Below are positions 44,200 through 53,558 of a stretch of 64,000 nucleotides of DNA, in pieces. Made by a program: the position numbers and the translations under genes. The stretch is from Granulosicoccus antarcticus IMCC3135 (lineage in GTDB: Bacteria; Pseudomonadota; Gammaproteobacteria; Granulosicoccales; Granulosicoccaceae). Numbering within the stretch: position 1 is the stretch's first letter; the number at the start of each line of letters is the position of its first letter. The DNA lies in assembly GCF_002215215.1 (NCBI RefSeq), contig NZ_CP018632.1, positions 6,940,501 through 7,004,500 of the forward strand, given 5' to 3'. The notes below the pieces were generated by a model. That model saw only the letters and a program-made list of their open reading frames with translations. It ran no database searches and was not told the origin of the DNA.

Positions 44200-45705
44200 T
44201 CATCTGGACTCGTTCGGTTCAACAAAATGCTTGAGATAGTTGTGGCGATATTCCAACGCTCGGGCAAACTCTTCACCAGAGGCTGATAAATCAGTAAACG
44301 TGCTTATTCTTTCCAGCAATGTCGCTATCTGCTGTCGATCACAGCAACCGGCCAAGGCAATGGCATCGGCTTTTGAAACGTTGCGCGATGCAGCAGTGCC
44401 GGGCCATTCACTGGCAACCCTATGCAGAACCAGATGCCGGTTGGCATTCAGGCTTGGCAAGAATTGTCGTAGCAACATCAGTCGCTGCTCATCAGACAAC
44501 TTGAGAGGCTCGAGAAGATCTGCCACCTCGTTCGGCTCTAACGGGCTCAGCAGAGGCTCAAGCGCTTGATACAAGGAATTGACAGTGTCATGCTTTGCCA
44601 GGCGTTTGAGCAACAGCGCCAGAGTGCCAGCATGCGGATACAAGGAGGCTGCCTGCTGCCAACCCGCCACGATGGTATCCGCCCAGTCTGGATCAATGGT
44701 CAGTGAAAACGGATCATCATGCTCTAGTAGTGATGACCAAGCTTGAAGTGGAATCGCAGCAATCATCTGCGTCGCCCAAAATGCTTTGGCGCCTGTACCC
44801 GTGGGCGGTTTCTCACGAATCCCGTCTTCGAGCCATTGTGAATCAAAGTGATCTGGCGGATTGAAGAGCAGCTGTGTACGGCCCAGCAATTTGCTTTTCA
44901 CCGTCAGCAAGGAGAGCGCTCGCTGCTCAGCTCGCACTCGAAAATCCGAACCGGGTATCTGCATCAGGGCTTTGGTTGCAAACCGGCGAGTGGCTTGACG
45001 GCGATCTTTCAAGGCACGTTGCTGCAACCAGTCTTCGTGTGCCGCATGCGGGTAATCTGCGACCAGCTCAGCAAAGCTTTCGCGCATGTCAGGTGAGTCC
45101 CCTGGCCAGGATTGCCCGATTGACTCGGCTGCCTGCTGCGGATCAAGCTTGAGTTGCTGCTCTAACCAGGCACGACGCTGACTAGGGGTACCCGTCTGCC
45201 ACCACGCCCCATCCACCTGCATGTCCGCGTGTGAATCCAGCCAGGCCCATGTCTCGGACTGTGCGGCCAGCCAACGACCTCGAGACCCGACAATATCGGC
45301 AACAGCGAGGCGCATATTGACATTGGCACGGCCGAATTCCAGCATGGCCGGCAACAACCTGGGGGTGACGATATATCCACCGGCACGAGCAACATTAATC
45401 CATTCAATCAGCAACTGAGAAAATGGTCCTCGCATCAGATCCCAGGCTGCACGTGCAGCCGCCACCGGTATATAGGGTTGAGTCTCTGCCTGACAGGCTG
45501 ATGGCAGTTCAACTGATGTCGCACGCCTACCCGCCCGCAAAGCCATGTCTTCCAATGCGGCGGCTTGCAACAAGGCAGCCGAGCGATCCGGCTGCTCGGC
45601 CAAAGCCTTCCAGGTGGCTTCCAACTGTGCATGCGGCGCTATCGAAAAGTCGTCGCAACGTTGTGTTCCAAGCAGTGCAGCTTTCAACAAAACGGACTGG
45701 CTCAT
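44200..45705 (-). CDS. DUF5691 family protein
   Basis: A 501-residue, largely helical protein resembling the HEAT-like DUF5691 family by its context and sequence: a run of helices with W-rich turns (SWPGDSPDMRESFAELVADY, LQQRALKDRRQATRRFA) and no catalytic motif. It begins at an ATG overlapping the SWIM gene stop (TAATG) and ends one base before the MoxR ATG, so the three are translationally coupled. It is probably a scaffold or substrate adaptor (inference). Confidence 0.8.
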   Translation of the reverse strand: MSQSVLLKAALLGTQRCDDFSIAPHAQLEATWKALAEQPDRSAALLQAAALEDMALRAGRRATSVELPSACQAETQPYIPVAAARAAWDLMRGPFSQLLIEWINVARAGGYIVTPRLLPAMLEFGRANVNMRLAVADIVGSRGRWLAAQSETWAWLDSHADMQVDGAWWQTGTPSQRRAWLEQQLKLDPQQAAESIGQSWPGDSPDMRESFAELVADYPHAAHEDWLQQRALKDRRQATRRFATKALMQIPGSDFRVRAEQRALSLLTVKSKLLGRTQLLFNPPDHFDSQWLEDGIREKPPTGTGAKAFWATQMIAAIPLQAWSSLLEHDDPFSLTIDPDWADTIVAGWQQAASLYPHAGTLALLLKRLAKHDTVNSLYQALEPLLSPLEPNEVADLLEPLKLSDEQRLMLLRQFLPSLNANRHLVLHRVASEWPGTAASRNVSKADAIALAGCCDRQQIATLLERISTFTDLSASGEEFARALEYRHNYLKHFVEPNESR

Positions 45706-47024
45706 TAAAATTGTTCTCGTAATGCAAACCAGGTCCCTTGATCATCAGCAGCATGCAAACGAATAACATGGCCATCCCACTCGCCCGCCAGCATGATTGC
45801 CTGACCACCTGAGATAGCCGTTACCATGAGCTGCTCTTCACGGGAGGCTTGCCAAGGCAGAGCCTGCGCCTCGTCATCCACCAGCATAAGCCTGCCACCG
45901 TCCATCACCGGTTGCACCTGGATCAGGCAGGGGAACCGGGTTTGCCAGGGGTTTGCTGCCAATGAGACCGATACCCGATGCAATAATTGCCTGATCGATT
46001 CGGCCGGCGCCGTAAGCTTTGTGTCCATGGCCACCTGTGCCGACTCATTGACCGCAATGGCTCGCTCAAGACCTGCCCCCGGGTAGAACGCCAGCTCGGT
46101 ACTGACAAGACTGCCAACCGGCCAGAGTGAGACAGGTGCCGATCCGGGTGTACCGAATGACAACATCAAGGCCCACTGCTGATGGTTTCTACCGTAAAGC
46201 CAGTTTGAGAAAACAGTTAGCTTGTCAGCATGGGTGATGGTGCGATAAGCAACAAACCAGTCGTCCTGTAGACAGTGCCCCTTGAGTATGTCTTCTTTGG
46301 CGAGCTGCCAGCCTATACGCTGCTCAACCTCTGCCCGCAAGTCATCTGATAAGGATTCACGTTGCCGGTAACCATGTAGTAACAGGTAAAGCGAACCCAT
46401 CTCATGTAAAAGACGTTGCTCCCAGTTCGTGCTGGCATGGGCAATTTCATCGAAGCGACGAACATGGCTGGCCAGACCCGGCGCCTGACAATCAACCAGT
46501 CGACGTGCCACATCATCCCAGATTGCGCCATCACTCAGACTGGCTTGCCCCAGGCCCTGACTCATCAGATCGAGCAGGAAACTACTTAGAAGATCAATAC
46601 CTTCATCTATTCTTGCCCCACGCTTCTGTCGGCTGCGCGCTGCGGTTTCTTCGTTCTTGGGTTTGGCAGTGCTCTTCTTTTTCTCGGCTTTTTCCTTTCG
46701 CTCGGTGCGCGACTCCAACCAATCCCTGGCCCAATCGGGCATATCACCGGTCGTCAGTTTTGATAGATCCTCTGCAGCAATAAACATGAGACCCAAGGCA
46801 TGCTTGCAAGGGAACTTGCGACTGGGGCAACTACATTTACTGGCAAAGTCAGCGACAGACACTTGGGTCTTGTACGGGTTCTTGCCAGAGCCCTTTGCCA
46901 AGCCCCACAACATGGTTTCGTTATGGCCAAGATCAGTCCACTTACTGGCAACCGCCAGCGCCTTGCCAGCTTTGAAGGAGGCAGCATCAGGCGCGAGCGC
47001 CGTTACTTGATCGGGTGAAATCAT
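45705..47024 (-). CDS. SWIM zinc-finger protein
   Basis: A 439-residue protein. A SWIM finger CSCPSRKFPCKH (pattern CxC...CxH, about residues 64-75) is followed by ALGLMFIAAED and a Lys/Glu-rich segment near 110-135. The rest is mixed alpha/beta without a known motif. SWIM fingers bind DNA or proteins. It is the first gene of the operon SWIM, DUF5691, MoxR, DUF5682, VWA. No promoter motif was recognised upstream. Confidence 0.87.
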   Translation of the reverse strand: MISPDQVTALAPDAASFKAGKALAVASKWTDLGHNETMLWGLAKGSGKNPYKTQVSVADFASKCSCPSRKFPCKHALGLMFIAAEDLSKLTTGDMPDWARDWLESRTERKEKAEKKKSTAKPKNEETAARSRQKRGARIDEGIDLLSSFLLDLMSQGLGQASLSDGAIWDDVARRLVDCQAPGLASHVRRFDEIAHASTNWEQRLLHEMGSLYLLLHGYRQRESLSDDLRAEVEQRIGWQLAKEDILKGHCLQDDWFVAYRTITHADKLTVFSNWLYGRNHQQWALMLSFGTPGSAPVSLWPVGSLVSTELAFYPGAGLERAIAVNESAQVAMDTKLTAPAESIRQLLHRVSVSLAANPWQTRFPCLIQVQPVMDGGRLMLVDDEAQALPWQASREEQLMVTAISGGQAIMLAGEWDGHVIRLHAADDQGTWFALREQF

Positions 47025-47221
47025 CTGAACTGGTTCAATAACTGTTGCCGAGCCGAGCCATATGAGGCAGCCTCAAACAGGAGTCATCGCCGATCATTTC
47101 AGTTTTCTTCACGCGTCCAGCTCCGCATAGGCAAGATAAAGGCTAACGGAAATGCCTGACCACGACAAGAGGTTTCCAATCATAGTCCCTTGAGCTTGCG
47201 ACAAGGGCGAGTCTGCCAACT

Positions 47222-48184
47222 CTACCTTGCCTGCATCAGCTTTCTGACTTTTCCAAGCTGACGAACAATAAACTCATCGCTTGTCGCACGATGTCCAAAA
47301 TCCCTGGCATTGCCCATGATCAGGGCCATCCACCAGATATGACGAATGACCACAAAGGTATCAATCAAAGAAAAATCCTCGTCGCCAATTTCGCGCTCAG
47401 AACGATACCCGTCCAGAAATGATGACCAGAGCTCACTTTGATTATCATCTCCGAAAATACCCCATTTGAAAGTCGCCAGTTCAAACACGCGAAAGCCAAA
47501 ACCACAACAATCAAAATCAAAGTGCGTCAGCAAGCCTTCGCTTTCATGAACGTTGCAACCATGACAGTCACCATGGCAGAAGCCGACATCCAGACTCTCT
47601 ATCGCAACGCTATTCACCGCCCGTCGAAGTTCGTTCGCCGTCTCCTCAAGATAAGTCAGATCGTCCTTTTTGTTGTTTAGAAAAGGCTTGATGATGTTCA
47701 GTGATTCATCCAGAAGATAATCGACTTCAAGCCTGGAACGTACATGCTCAGTCTCAAACCCATCGGAAAGATGATGCAGCTCAGCAACGGACGCCCCGAA
47801 CAGTCGCCCGTTTTCCACATCATCATAATCCGGCTCTGAGCCCAGTGCGTGCGTTGTCACAACCGCATATCGCAAGCCTTCTGGCAAATAGACTTGTGAG
47901 ACATACTCACCGTTGCGCCTGGCAATCGGACGAGCCACTTTCGCGCCACGCTTGCTCAGATAATTCAAAGCCGCGATTTCGAAGTCTATATCTTCTCTGG
48001 AACGCAGGCCGTGCCGGTAGAGGCGCAAAGAATAGATATCATCCGTGCAACAGACTCTGTACGTATCATTTATTCCACGCTGCCAGAATCGACATGTCTG
48101 TGGATCTTCTATCAGATACTCAGGGACCAGCCTGGATAGGAGCTCACTTTCGCTGGCTGTAGAATAACTAGCTGCAATTTCCAT
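47222..48184 (-). CDS. APH-fold phosphotransferase (aminoglycoside/homoserine kinase type), intact copy B
   Basis: A 320-residue kinase: N-lobe with RGINDTYRV and the SLRLYRHGLRS lysine-strand-like segment, catalytic loop CHGDCHGCN (about 202-210), and a metal-binding DFD (about 221-223). Relatives phosphorylate aminoglycosides, choline, homoserine or protein residues; the substrate here is unknown. It is the intact counterpart of the pseudogene at 18086-18812 and is divergent to a universal stress protein gene, 264 bp apart. Confidence 0.85.
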   Translation of the reverse strand: MEIAASYSTASESELLSRLVPEYLIEDPQTCRFWQRGINDTYRVCCTDDIYSLRLYRHGLRSREDIDFEIAALNYLSKRGAKVARPIARRNGEYVSQVYLPEGLRYAVVTTHALGSEPDYDDVENGRLFGASVAELHHLSDGFETEHVRSRLEVDYLLDESLNIIKPFLNNKKDDLTYLEETANELRRAVNSVAIESLDVGFCHGDCHGCNVHESEGLLTHFDFDCCGFGFRVFELATFKWGIFGDDNQSELWSSFLDGYRSEREIGDEDFSLIDTFVVIRHIWWMALIMGNARDFGHRATSDEFIVRQLGKVRKLMQAR

Positions 48185-48448
48185 ATTCGTCGACCATCGC
48201 TGTCAGGCAACTTCGGGGAAAATCACTGTAGCACCGTGCAACAGATTCCCCTATGACAAACTGGATCGATGAAAGGCACGTTTCGTGGAACAACCATCGA
48301 CTGCAACCTCAATTGCCTGTTGATTCCCCGCAAAAAACTGTCGGGTTCAAGCCAATCGATTCAGACCTTTCTTGCTCTATCTCAATAATCAGCTGCGACA
48401 TTCGCGTTAACTTTATTGTTACTTGATGCACATACGAGGAAAGCAGAT

Positions 48449-48898
48449 ATGTTCGAGAAAATCGTTGTAGGCATTGACGGCTCACCACAGTCTGAACACG
48501 CTTTGCGCATGGCATGTGATCTTGCTCAGAAGTACAGTTCTGAACTACATCTTGTACATACACCGCAACCACAAACAGTTGCCTTTGCAATGGGAGCAGT
48601 AGCGGGTTATCACGCGGCCATGGCGATGCCCTCTTTAGAGGAAGTCGAGGTAGCTTGCGAAAAGATAGTGAGTTCAGCCAAAGCCATTGCAGAGGAGTGT
48701 AATCAGAAAATCACTCAAACTCATACAGAACCTGGTGACCCTGCTGACCATATAATCGCCTGCGCAGAAAGTTGTGGCGCGGATCTGATCATCACGGGTC
48801 GCCGTGGGTTAGGCAGTATCGGCTCCCTTCTTCAGGGCAGCACCTCTCAACGGGTCAACCATCTGGCGAAATGCGCTTGCCTGTCGGTTGTTGAATAA
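48449..48898 (+). CDS. Universal stress protein (UspA family), copy B
   Basis: A 149-residue single Usp domain with VVGIDGSPQSE and the nucleotide-binding GRRGLGSIGSLLQGS. I start at the ATG 48449, with an AGGAAAG ribosome site, as in copy A; an upstream in-frame start at 48416 is not conserved. It ends three bases from the convergent sdaA gene. The conserved upstream block (TATCTCAATAATCA, ATTCGCGTTAAC) is shared with copy A and probably holds the promoter. Confidence 0.92.
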   Translation: MFEKIVVGIDGSPQSEHALRMACDLAQKYSSELHLVHTPQPQTVAFAMGAVAGYHAAMAMPSLEEVEVACEKIVSSAKAIAEECNQKITQTHTEPGDPADHIIACAESCGADLIITGRRGLGSIGSLLQGSTSQRVNHLAKCACLSVVE

Positions 48899-48901
48899 CC
48901 G

Positions 48902-50332
48902 TCAACACGCCGGAAAGTTTACCGCGATGCCACCCAGCGAGGTCTCTTTGTACTTGTGATTCATATCCAGACCTGTCTGGCGCATCGTCTCGATACAATT
49001 GTCCAGTGGCATGAAATGACTGCCATCTCCCCGTAGTGCCAGGGAGGCTGCAGAAACGGCCTTGACCGCCCCCAGCGCGTTGCGCTCTATACACGGTACC
49101 TGAACAAGGCCACCGGCCGGATCACAGGTCATGCCCAGATGATGTTCCAGTGCAATTTCAGCTGCATTCTCGATTTGTTCGTTGCTACCACCCAGCGCCG
49201 CACAGAGCCCGGCTGCAGCCATGGCAGAAGCTGACCCGACTTCACCCTGACAACCGACTTCGGCACCCGAGATGGATGCGTTGTGTTTGATCAGCCCTCC
49301 GATAGCTGCGGCGGTCAACAAGCAAACGATGACACCCTCGTCGTTAGCACCCACGCAATGGTCACGGTAATAACGCATGACAGCCGGCACAACACCGGCA
49401 GCACCGTTGGTTGGGGAGGTGACGACTCGCCCGCCGGCCGCGTTTTCCTCGTTCACGGCCATGGCATAGACAGCTAACCAGTCAGTCTCTGCATGCGGCT
49501 GCACCATGTTTTTGCCGCGTTCCGCCAGCAACTGCTGATGAATGGCACGCGCGCGGCGCTTGACGCCGAGACCACCGGGCAAAACGCCTTCCATCTGCAA
49601 GCCACGGTCAATACAGCCGTTCATGGCCTGACAAAGCGTGTCGAGTCGTTCGCTGAGTTTTTCACTACCCGAATGTGCAATCTCATTGGCCCGTTTCATT
49701 TCGGCAATGCGCAGCCCGGACTCCTTGCCCATGCGCAGCATCTCCTTGGCCGATCCGAACGGATAGGGATACCCCTGCTCCTCCTTCACCGCTTGCAGAT
49801 CAGGACTACCACCCTTCAGTGAATCAGACAGTTCCGCATGCGTGACAACAAAGCCGCCACCTATCGAATAGAACGTTTCTGTCATCACCAGTGCCCCGCC
49901 GGCATCCAGGGCTTTGAACACCAGTCCATTGGCATGCCCCGGCAAGGCAGGTCCGTAGTCAAAGACAAGATCGGTAGCCGGATCAAAATCAAGATCATCC
50001 ATGCCATCGACTGATATACGCCGGCTCTGCCGCACCTCGTTTTCCAGTCGCTCGGCGTCGTCCGGATCCAGGGTATCGGGCAGCAGACCTGTCAGACCGA
50101 GAATCACCGCCCTGTCTGTTGCATGACCTTTACCTGTAAAGGCCAGTGAGCCGTGCAAGGTCACTTCAATACGGGCAGGTTTGAGGGGCACAAGGTTCGG
50201 ATCTTCTACCGATGCGTTCACCAGCTCGCGCAGGGCATCCATAAACCGCACAGCACCGGTCATGGGCCCCATCGTATGGGAGCTTGAAGGTCCGATGCCG
50301 ATTTTGAAAATATCGAAAACGCTTAGAAACAT
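48902..50332 (-). CDS. sdaA: L-serine ammonia-lyase, single-chain iron-sulfur type
   Basis: A 476-residue enzyme converting L-serine to pyruvate and ammonia. The beta domain opens with [19 protein letters not shown]. The alpha domain carries the substrate/cluster region with conserved cysteines in [27 protein letters not shown] and QVPCIERN, which bind an oxygen-sensitive [4Fe-4S] cluster. Length matches E. coli SdaA/SdaB. It is a single gene. Confidence 0.96.
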   Translation of the reverse strand: MFLSVFDIFKIGIGPSSSHTMGPMTGAVRFMDALRELVNASVEDPNLVPLKPARIEVTLHGSLAFTGKGHATDRAVILGLTGLLPDTLDPDDAERLENEVRQSRRISVDGMDDLDFDPATDLVFDYGPALPGHANGLVFKALDAGGALVMTETFYSIGGGFVVTHAELSDSLKGGSPDLQAVKEEQGYPYPFGSAKEMLRMGKESGLRIAEMKRANEIAHSGSEKLSERLDTLCQAMNGCIDRGLQMEGVLPGGLGVKRRARAIHQQLLAERGKNMVQPHAETDWLAVYAMAVNEENAAGGRVVTSPTNGAAGVVPAVMRYYRDHCVGANDEGVIVCLLTAAAIGGLIKHNASISGAEVGCQGEVGSASAMAAAGLCAALGGSNEQIENAAEIALEHHLGMTCDPAGGLVQVPCIERNALGAVKAVSAASLALRGDGSHFMPLDNCIETMRQTGLDMNHKYKETSLGGIAVNFPAC

Positions 50333-50547
50333 ATTTGCCCATGCCCGTTGTTGAAGTAGAGATCAGCACTTCAGAGTGCTCTTGTAACACAGGAGGCAGC
50401 CTCCCGGTGTTGGTTCGGCCCCGAAAGAATCAAACAGATTAGGGAAGCCATGGATGAGACATTAGTCTCCTCGATTTTCAAAGAGGGTGATGCAGCCCTC
50501 TCCCGCCAATTGACCAGAAAACAATTTCCTTATTATTTGTATCGAAG

Positions 50548-51255
50548 CTATTCCCTACCCCTTGCCTTGGCCAGTGCAATCTCCTCAGCCGATGGGGGTG
50601 TCGGCGGCTCCCAATTCCAATCCATATTGAATTCAACGTAGTCAGGCTGATCGAGAGCGTCATGCTTATCCCATGCAAATCGACCGGGCTGATTCGGGGG
50701 TATTTTCAATGCCGCCTGCGACATGAGCTCGGTCAGTGACTCAGCAATCAAGTGACGCTCGAAATCAGGCCCGACCTGGATGATTTGCCCAATGTGTCCA
50801 CCGCTGGGAGGCGCTGTATCAACAGCGTAACCGTTGCCCTCGTCTGCTGAGGCGAACGCAAACCATGCAGGCCTCCAGTCGACAGCGGCAATGGGGTCTT
50901 CTGGTCGCAAGCCCCACGGCTCGAACGTACCCTCCTCCTCGAATATCGCGAGCCGCTCCTGGTGCTCGGCAAGCGCTTCCTGCAGCGACAGAAATCGAAA
51001 ATGGCCAAACATGGCAGCCAAATTCTTGCCTGCATGAAATTGCGCCTGGGCCACTGGCGCCTCCCAAGGATTAATCTGCCCATCTGCAATGCGATAAAGC
51101 GCTTTTAGATCCGCTGGCAGATCGAACCCGAGGCGGCTCTCAACAGCCAGGATGTCTGCCTCTGATGCTCCCGGGTACAGTAACGCTTTCAGATCAACAC
51201 CGATCTGATCATGGAATGAAATCCATGCTGCCAGTGCCTTGGTCAGATTATCCAT
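50548..51255 (-). CDS. SMI1/KNR4 family protein
   Basis: About 235 residues with the SMI1/KNR4 core: YPGASEADILAVESRLGFDLPADLKALYRIADGQ, then FRFLSLQEALAEH and the W-rich middle. In bacteria the family is often an immunity protein for contact-dependent or polymorphic toxins, but many are single genes of unknown role. Start 51255 is chosen; an ATG at 51294 is also possible, and neither has a strong ribosome site. No toxin gene adjoins it. Confidence 0.85.
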   Translation of the reverse strand: MDNLTKALAAWISFHDQIGVDLKALLYPGASEADILAVESRLGFDLPADLKALYRIADGQINPWEAPVAQAQFHAGKNLAAMFGHFRFLSLQEALAEHQERLAIFEEEGTFEPWGLRPEDPIAAVDWRPAWFAFASADEGNGYAVDTAPPSGGHIGQIIQVGPDFERHLIAESLTELMSQAALKIPPNQPGRFAWDKHDALDQPDYVEFNMDWNWEPPTPPSAEEIALAKARGRE

Positions 51256-51546
51256 AGTTTTCACAAAACTGGTTTCTATTGCGTGTAACAACATCAGCCC
51301 CCACTACGTCCAACCCGGAGTAGCGTGGCGATGGGTAATCAGGCAACAGGATACAGACTGCGACGGCAAAAAGCCTACGTTCAAGCTACCGGTATTCGCA
51401 GCCTGCACGTGACTGCCCGGTTCAGTCCCCTGGGCGAGACCAACGCCGCTATAGGATAGATATTATCTCCAAGCAGCACGTGATGGCCAAGAACTGGCAC
51501 CTACCCATCAAGTGACTCCTGCAAGGGGAGCAGATCCTGAAAGGCT

Positions 51547-52089
51547 TCATAGATACTGGTGGTAATTGTCAATTTTGTTACTTAATCTTTGCGCCAGAAA
51601 GGAGCTTGCGCCCCCCAGTTGCTCCAGTATGAACTGTGCTTCAGCTTGATATGCAGCTGCTTTTTCCTTATCCCAATGTCTTGGAGGTGGTTGTAGATTG
51701 GTAATTCGATCGCACAACTTCACCATCCATACCTCTTTTGGTTGACGCCTGATCCTGCTAACACTGTCTTGCATTTGAGCTGATTTTGACGGCAACTCAA
51801 AATTTTTGGTCAGCGACAGAACCCCATCAGCAACTTCATGGCCAAATCTCATTTGAATGTCTTTGTATGTTGCCGAGGTGTCTTCGATTGAATCATGCAA
51901 CAGTGCACACAAAACAAGAATATCCGGATGGTCTATACCCCCATTGGCGACTGCTGCGGCAGCCTCCATTGCTACCAGACCCAGATGATTTATATAGGGA
52001 ATGCTACTTCCTGGCAGCTGTTGCGCACTATGAATTTGCGACGCAAAGTTCCATGCTTCCACATATTTTTCTTGATCCCATATATTCAT
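51547..52089 (-). CDS. HD-domain hydrolase, SpoT/MESH1-like
   Basis: A 180-residue stand-alone HD domain. The LLHDSIEDT motif (about 63-71), an upstream His in INHLG, and the later KLCDRITNLQ motif match the (p)ppGpp-hydrolase subfamily (HDxxED ... K.xDR.xN). No synthetase, TGS or ACT domain is present, so it is a small alarmone-hydrolase-like protein. Start ATG 52089 has an AAGG ribosome site. It belongs to a run of small accessory genes on the same strand. Confidence 0.85.
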   Translation of the reverse strand: MNIWDQEKYVEAWNFASQIHSAQQLPGSSIPYINHLGLVAMEAAAAVANGGIDHPDILVLCALLHDSIEDTSATYKDIQMRFGHEVADGVLSLTKNFELPSKSAQMQDSVSRIRRQPKEVWMVKLCDRITNLQPPPRHWDKEKAAAYQAEAQFILEQLGGASSFLAQRLSNKIDNYHQYL

Positions 52090-52183
52090 ATGTTCTACCT
52101 TTTACGCCTGAAAGCCATACTCACCTGCAATGCGATAACGTAACAAGATCAACAACCCCAGGCTGAATCATATTTTCTATCCA

Positions 52184-52576
52184 CTATTCATGGTTGCTAA
52201 TTTCAGCCTCCAGCACCTCAGCAAGCTCTTCGGGTTCAATACACCAGAATGTCCAGTTGTGATCAGGAAATATCGCAACTCTGACTGAGTCGTCTTTAAA
52301 GAGCGGCAACCAGTATTCAAGTAGTTCGTCGAGAGAAATTTCTGTTGCGGTGTAGCCTTGGAAGTTATTGTCCGCGATGTCTTGTGCATACTTTGGATGT
52401 GGCCATAGTGGAAAATATTCGAAACCCTCCGGGGCTTCTGGGACTAACCATCCTTCGTCATTTTTAACACCCCAAAGTTGCTGCCACTCTGCAACCTTAC
52501 CAATGAAGTACTTGAATCTATCGTTGCTTTCCAGTGCAACAACAGACTCATACTCTTGTTCATCTATCGTGTACAT
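52184..52576 (-). CDS. DUF2750 family protein
   Basis: About 130 residues, acidic, matching the DUF2750 layout: FIGKVAEWQQLWGVKNDEGW, FPLWPHPKYA and a C-terminal Glu-rich helix. The ATG 52576 has a GGAG ribosome site; an in-frame GTG lies three codons upstream. Function unknown. It lies between the HD hydrolase and a phosphatase-like gene. Confidence 0.85.
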   Translation of the reverse strand: MYTIDEQEYESVVALESNDRFKYFIGKVAEWQQLWGVKNDEGWLVPEAPEGFEYFPLWPHPKYAQDIADNNFQGYTATEISLDELLEYWLPLFKDDSVRVAIFPDHNWTFWCIEPEELAEVLEAEISNHE

Positions 52577-52661
52577 GCCGCTCACTCCGTATCAGTATAA
52601 AACCCGACCCCATCTCTCGCCTCGCATGCTTGGCAAGAAAGAATGCCTTCATTCTCTCATT

Positions 52662-53000
52662 CTACTGAGTCTTGAGTATTCTGCCGACCTTGTCCTCCAA
52701 TTCACTGACCAGCTCTTGATCCATATATTTATATTCGTCGGGGATATCCAGAATATGTATGGCTTTGTGATCAAGCATTCTCGTGAACTTGGCAGTCAGA
52801 ATATTCTTGTGCTTTTTCTCCATAACGAAAACGATATCGGCCCAGCGGATATCCTCAGCACTGACCGTTCTTTTTGCACTTGGACTTGTACCGGCAGACC
52901 TTGCGTTGTAACCAGCTTCCCTCCTCCAGGTTTCTTCAGCGGTTGGGCTTCTCCACTTGTTACGGCTGCAGATGAACAGCAAATTCATGTTTTTAGTCAT
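52662..53000 (-). CDS. Low-molecular-weight protein tyrosine phosphatase-like protein
   Basis: A 112-residue protein with the P-loop CSRNKWRSPT (CX5RS, about residues 11-20) at the N-terminus and ADIVFVMEKKH. The late D-P acid motif of classical LMW-PTPs is replaced by DIPDEY, which still offers an Asp. It is shorter than the usual 150 residues. Relatives include arsenate-reductase-like and ribonucleotide phosphatases, so the substrate is open. Confidence 0.82.
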   Translation of the reverse strand: MTKNMNLLFICSRNKWRSPTAEETWRREAGYNARSAGTSPSAKRTVSAEDIRWADIVFVMEKKHKNILTAKFTRMLDHKAIHILDIPDEYKYMDQELVSELEDKVGRILKTQ

Positions 53001-53280
53001 TTTTATCCGATTAATGAGTGCTTTGCGCGATGGTCCAACAACTCATCGCTCTCCCCCTGCGTTTCCAAACAGCTATCACACACCCAACATTAAGCATCAA
53101 CAAATAGCTACCAAGCTCTACAACAGATCTGCGCGCATCGCCTACCTCCACAACCATACTGTCGAACAAGCCTCGAATACGTCGCTCCAGCATCCAAGGT
53201 TAGGATGCCACCGGCCGGTTGTCATACGCTCCCTGCAGATCTCGACAACGGGGTTCTGGTACAAGCCGTCGCCCTGTCGG

Positions 53281-53409
53281 AAAGCTGATATCAGCGGCAA
53301 CACCGTGAGCACGGTTTCGCTAATGGAAGATTCACTACGCGTCACTGACAAAAACCTGTATGAGGCCAAGAGCACGGGGCGCAACAAGGTTGTTTTAGCT
53401 GCCGCCTAG
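53281..53409 (+). pseudogene. C-terminal remnant of a GGDEF domain
   Basis: The plus-strand frame ending at TAG 53407-53409 reads ADISGNTVSTVS, then VTDKNLYEAKSTGRNKVV, the conserved end of GGDEF domains. Between TVS and DK only about 14 residues remain where about 25 are usual. No GGDEF signature is found upstream in any plus frame I checked. It is the tail of a lost diguanylate cyclase gene. The gap 53001-53280 holds nothing else that I recognise. Confidence 0.7.
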
Positions 53410-53558
53410 CAGCTACACTTCCTGCGGTATCATTTGATACCTCTGTGTCAAGACGTCAGCTTTATCCACCAACATGTCGATGATCATCGACCGCCTGAAC
53501 TAATCGTTCTCAGCCTCACACATGCTGATTACACAAGGGCTTGCGACCAGGGTATGCG

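Larger units (their letters stand above)
47222..48898. repeat. Duplicated kinase/universal-stress module, copy B (intact)
   Basis: This is the same divergent two-gene unit as 18086-19428, with both genes intact. The stress proteins differ at eight of 149 positions and the kinase genes align through most of their shared length. The two copies have the same orientation, 29 kb apart, and could recombine. Confidence 0.85.

Noticed and set aside
50450-50641. Short plus-strand frame of 63 codons
   Set aside because: It overlaps the end of the SMI1/KNR4 gene and has no family resemblance.
51256-51546. Looked for attC-like sites among the 50.5-55.5 kb accessory genes
   Set aside because: No paired R boxes or long palindromes were found in these gaps, so I do not extend the cassette array there.
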